DNA of 10,274 nt from Candidatus Zixiibacteriota bacterium (GTDB lineage Bacteria > Zixibacteria > MSB-5A5 > JAUVRN01). A model generated the notes under the pieces. That model ran no database searches. It had not been told where the DNA came from and saw only the letters and a program-made list of their open reading frames with translations. Of the stretch, positions 8,909 through 10,274 are shown in pieces. The position numbers and the translations under genes were made by a program. The stretch's first letter is position 1; each line of letters begins with the position of its first letter. The stretch spans positions 1 to 10,274 of the forward strand of contig JAUVRN010000035.1 of assembly GCA_030597645.1 (NCBI GenBank). The letters are read 5' to 3'.

Positions 8909-9726
8909 GGAGCGCCCGTACCCCGCCACGTGCCGGCGGCCACGGGTTTCACCGGGCAGGTCAGGGTGATTTCGTCTCCGGCCAGCCAGTGTACGTCCAT
9001 TGCGCCGCCGGGCATGCGCGCCTGGATCCGGCGCGGTGAGCGCCCGAGCCGGACACCAACCACCGCAGCGGCCGCGGCACCGGTTCCGGAGGAATCCGTT
9101 TCACCCACGCCGCGCTCCCAGATCCGCAGGTCGAGGGTGTCACCCTGCTTGCGTACGAATACGACATTGGTCTTGCCAGGGAACAGAGTGTGTGACTCCA
9201 GTGCCTGCCCGACTTCGCGCCAGTTGCGGGGGTGGGGACGGCCCCAGACCACACACTGGGGATTGCCCACGGAAAGCGCACACACACGTACCCGCCCGAG
9301 CCGGTGTCCCAGAATGAGTGTCTGTCGCCAGACTTCGGGCTCCCGCGTTCGGGCCGGTATGGCCGCGGACTCAAAGGCCGGCGGCGGTATGCGAACCTCC
9401 ACCTGCCTGCCGCGTTGCCGGCAGAGGATCCGTCCGGCGTCGGTCTGCCATCTGACCTGGCTGACTCTGAGCGACCGTGTCTCGAACCACCACGCCGCCG
9501 CGCAGCGGGCCCCGTTGCCGGAGAGCGATGCACGGCTGCCGTCCGCGTTGTAGATCGCGAGGCCCCGCGACGCGGCGTGAACGAGCACGGCACCGTCGGC
9601 GCCGATCCCGGTTCGTTCCGAGCACAGTCGCGCGACCCACGCCAGTCGACGGGCGCGGGCCGGACGTGACGCCGGGAGCACGACGAAGGTGTTACCGAGG
9701 GCCGAGTATTTCCAGAAGGGCGTCAT
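8905..9726 (-). CDS. dapF: DapF-family protein (diaminopimelate epimerase-like) lacking both catalytic cysteines
   Basis: The 273-residue product has the length and two-half fold pattern of diaminopimelate epimerase, which interconverts LL- and meso-diaminopimelate for lysine and peptidoglycan. Family motifs are clear: FWKYSALGNTFVVL (Asn12), YNADGSRASLSGNGARC (Asn60), SVGNPQCV (Asn155), KTNVVFV (Asn187) and WERGVGETDSSGTGA (Glu204, Arg205). However, the two active-site cysteines of the family, in CGNGAR and in the ACG(T/S)GA motif, are Ser69 and Ser213 here. Both codons are TCC (9522-9520 and 9090-9088). The usual GNPHC histidine is Gln157. The substrate-contact Asn, Glu and Arg residues remain, so ligand binding may persist while normal two-base epimerisation is doubtful. 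It may be a divergent paralogue with another role. The TGA overlaps the trpE ATG (ATGA), so it is probably co-translated with the trp genes. The symbol indicates family, not proven activity. Confidence 0.8.
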   Translation of the reverse strand: MTPFWKYSALGNTFVVLPASRPARARRLAWVARLCSERTGIGADGAVLVHAASRGLAIYNADGSRASLSGNGARCAAAWWFETRSLRVSQVRWQTDAGRILCRQRGRQVEVRIPPPAFESAAIPARTREPEVWRQTLILGHRLGRVRVCALSVGNPQCVVWGRPHPRNWREVGQALESHTLFPGKTNVVFVRKQGDTLDLRIWERGVGETDSSGTGAAAAAVVGVRLGRSPRRIQARMPGGAMDVHWLAGDEITLTCPVKPVAAGTWRGTGAP

Positions 9727-9754
9727 GATTCAGAACGGGTCTCAAAAAGGGCCC

Positions 9755-9783
9755 ACCCTACCAGATGGCAAGGTGCGCCCGAA
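9755..9783 (-). promoter_or_regulatory. Tentative sigma70-like promoter ahead of the dapF-like/trp operon
   Basis: The 99-base gap 9825-9727 between the aminotransferase stop and the dapF-like start is the only non-coding space at the head of the operon. On the minus strand it holds TTCGGG (9783-9778), a 17-base spacer, then TGG followed by TAGGGT (9760-9755), resembling a weak -35 and an extended -10. The match to consensus is poor, and the leader before the ATG would be only about 25 bases. I see no riboswitch, leader peptide or strong terminator in this gap, so the genes could also be read through from the aminotransferase. Confidence 0.2.
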
Positions 9784-9825
9784 GCTTGGACTGCACGCAG
9801 ACTACGGCACCCACCGGAGCTGAGG

Positions 9826-10274
9826 CTAGTGCATTTTCCGAATGATCCGGCCCAGCCGGCTGAGCCCCTCGCGAATCCGCTCCGGTGTCTGGTTGGAAAA
9901 ATTCAACCGGAACGTATTGCGGACGTCACCCCGCGGGTAGAAAGGCCGGCCCGGTACGAAGGCGACTTTTTCTTCCACGGCCTTCTGCAACAAGGTCTCC
10001 GCGTTGGAACCCTCGGGCAGCATCACCCAGATGAACAGTCCACCCGATGGACTGGTCCAGGAGACCCCGTCGGGCATCTCGATCTCCAGCGTGTCCTCCA
10101 TGACCTTCAGCCGGCTGCCGTACTCGCGGCACAGGCCCGCTACGTGTCCTTCGAGTTTTCCGGACGTGACGAAGGCGTGGATCAGACGCTGACAGAACGT
10201 GTTGGTGTGGAGATCCGTGGACTGCTTGACCTTCTCGAACGTGTCCATGTAGGGACGCGGTGCGTGCATCCAGC
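9826..10274 (-). CDS. Class I/II PLP aminotransferase (LysN / 2-aminoadipate type), C-terminal part
   Basis: Only the C-terminal 149 or so residues are in the window. The reading frame stays open to the edge (a Trp codon precedes the first ATG), so the ATG at 10269 is internal and not the start. Visible are STDLHTNTFCQRLIHAF, SPSGGLFIWVMLPEGSNAETL, KVAFVPGRPFYP and NTFRLNFSNQTPERIREGL. The RLNFS arginine is the residue that binds the substrate carboxylate in fold-type I aminotransferases. The pattern is closest to the broad-specificity LysN / alpha-aminoadipate aminotransferase group, whose members also accept aromatic or branched-chain amino acids. The PLP lysine lies outside the window. Substrate cannot be fixed; lysine or aromatic metabolism would both fit the neighbours. 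It ends in TAG at 9828-9826. Confidence 0.85.
   Translation of the reverse strand, partial: WMHAPRPYMDTFEKVKQSTDLHTNTFCQRLIHAFVTSGKLEGHVAGLCREYGSRLKVMEDTLEIEMPDGVSWTSPSGGLFIWVMLPEGSNAETLLQKAVEEKVAFVPGRPFYPRGDVRNTFRLNFSNQTPERIREGLSRLGRIIRKMH

Noticed and set aside
8909..8929. Extending trpE upstream to a GTG at 8929
   Set aside because: It adds seven residues without a Shine-Dalgarno and increases the overlap with the dapF-like gene. The ATG at 8908 gives the ATGA junction and a normal TrpE N-terminus.
9715..9726. The first twelve bases of the dapF-like gene (ATGACGCCCTTC) match the repeat unit at the trpD-trpC junction
   Set aside because: Similarity stops after 12 bases and there is no flanking match. 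Chance similarity of a start codon followed by common codons is the simpler explanation.
9744..9759. Possible rho-independent terminator (AGGG-TGGG-CCCT followed by T's) after the aminotransferase gene
   Set aside because: The stem is only four base pairs, and it lies directly before the dapF-like start where the tentative promoter overlaps it. Too weak to call.

Overview
The window is GC-rich bacterial DNA with every supportable gene on the minus strand, so transcription runs from high to low coordinates. It is a nearly gap-free biosynthetic block centred on a complete tryptophan operon. The separate trpE, trpG, trpD, trpC and trpF genes, the ATGA/TGATG junctions and the type I-beta DAHP synthase fit a free-living, prototrophic, GC-rich bacterium. 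I cannot name the phylum from the sequence alone.

Layout in transcription order. (1) 10274-9826: C-terminal part of a fold-type I PLP aminotransferase resembling the LysN / 2-aminoadipate group, cut by the window edge. (2) 9825-9727: a 99-bp gap, the only place near the head of the operon with room for a promoter. (3) 9726-8905: a DapF-family protein in which both catalytic cysteines are serines. (4) 8908-2314: trpE, trpG, trpD, trpC, trpF, trpB and trpA, which encode the whole chorismate-to-tryptophan pathway. Junctions overlap by 1-14 bases or abut, except trpD-trpC, which carries a 50-bp tandem repeat built from copies of the trpC start region. (5) 2301-538: argS, arginyl-tRNA synthetase, 12 bases after trpA. 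(6) 521-1: the N-terminal part of a type I-beta DAHP synthase (first step of the shikimate pathway), which starts 16 bases after argS and leaves the window. Its catalytic start is clear from AGPCAVES and FKPRTSPY.

Together the genes supply chorismate (DAHP synthase) and convert it to tryptophan (TrpE/G to TrpA/B). A tRNA synthetase and a DapF-like protein appear to be co-transcribed with them. No room exists for a classical trp leader peptide/attenuator directly before trpE, because the dapF-like stop codon overlaps the trpE start.

The two points most worth follow-up are the double Cys-to-Ser DapF homologue that heads the operon and the tandem repeat that multiplies the trpC start site fivefold at an exact 25-base period. 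I see no RNA genes, insertion sequences, CRISPR arrays or phage genes.
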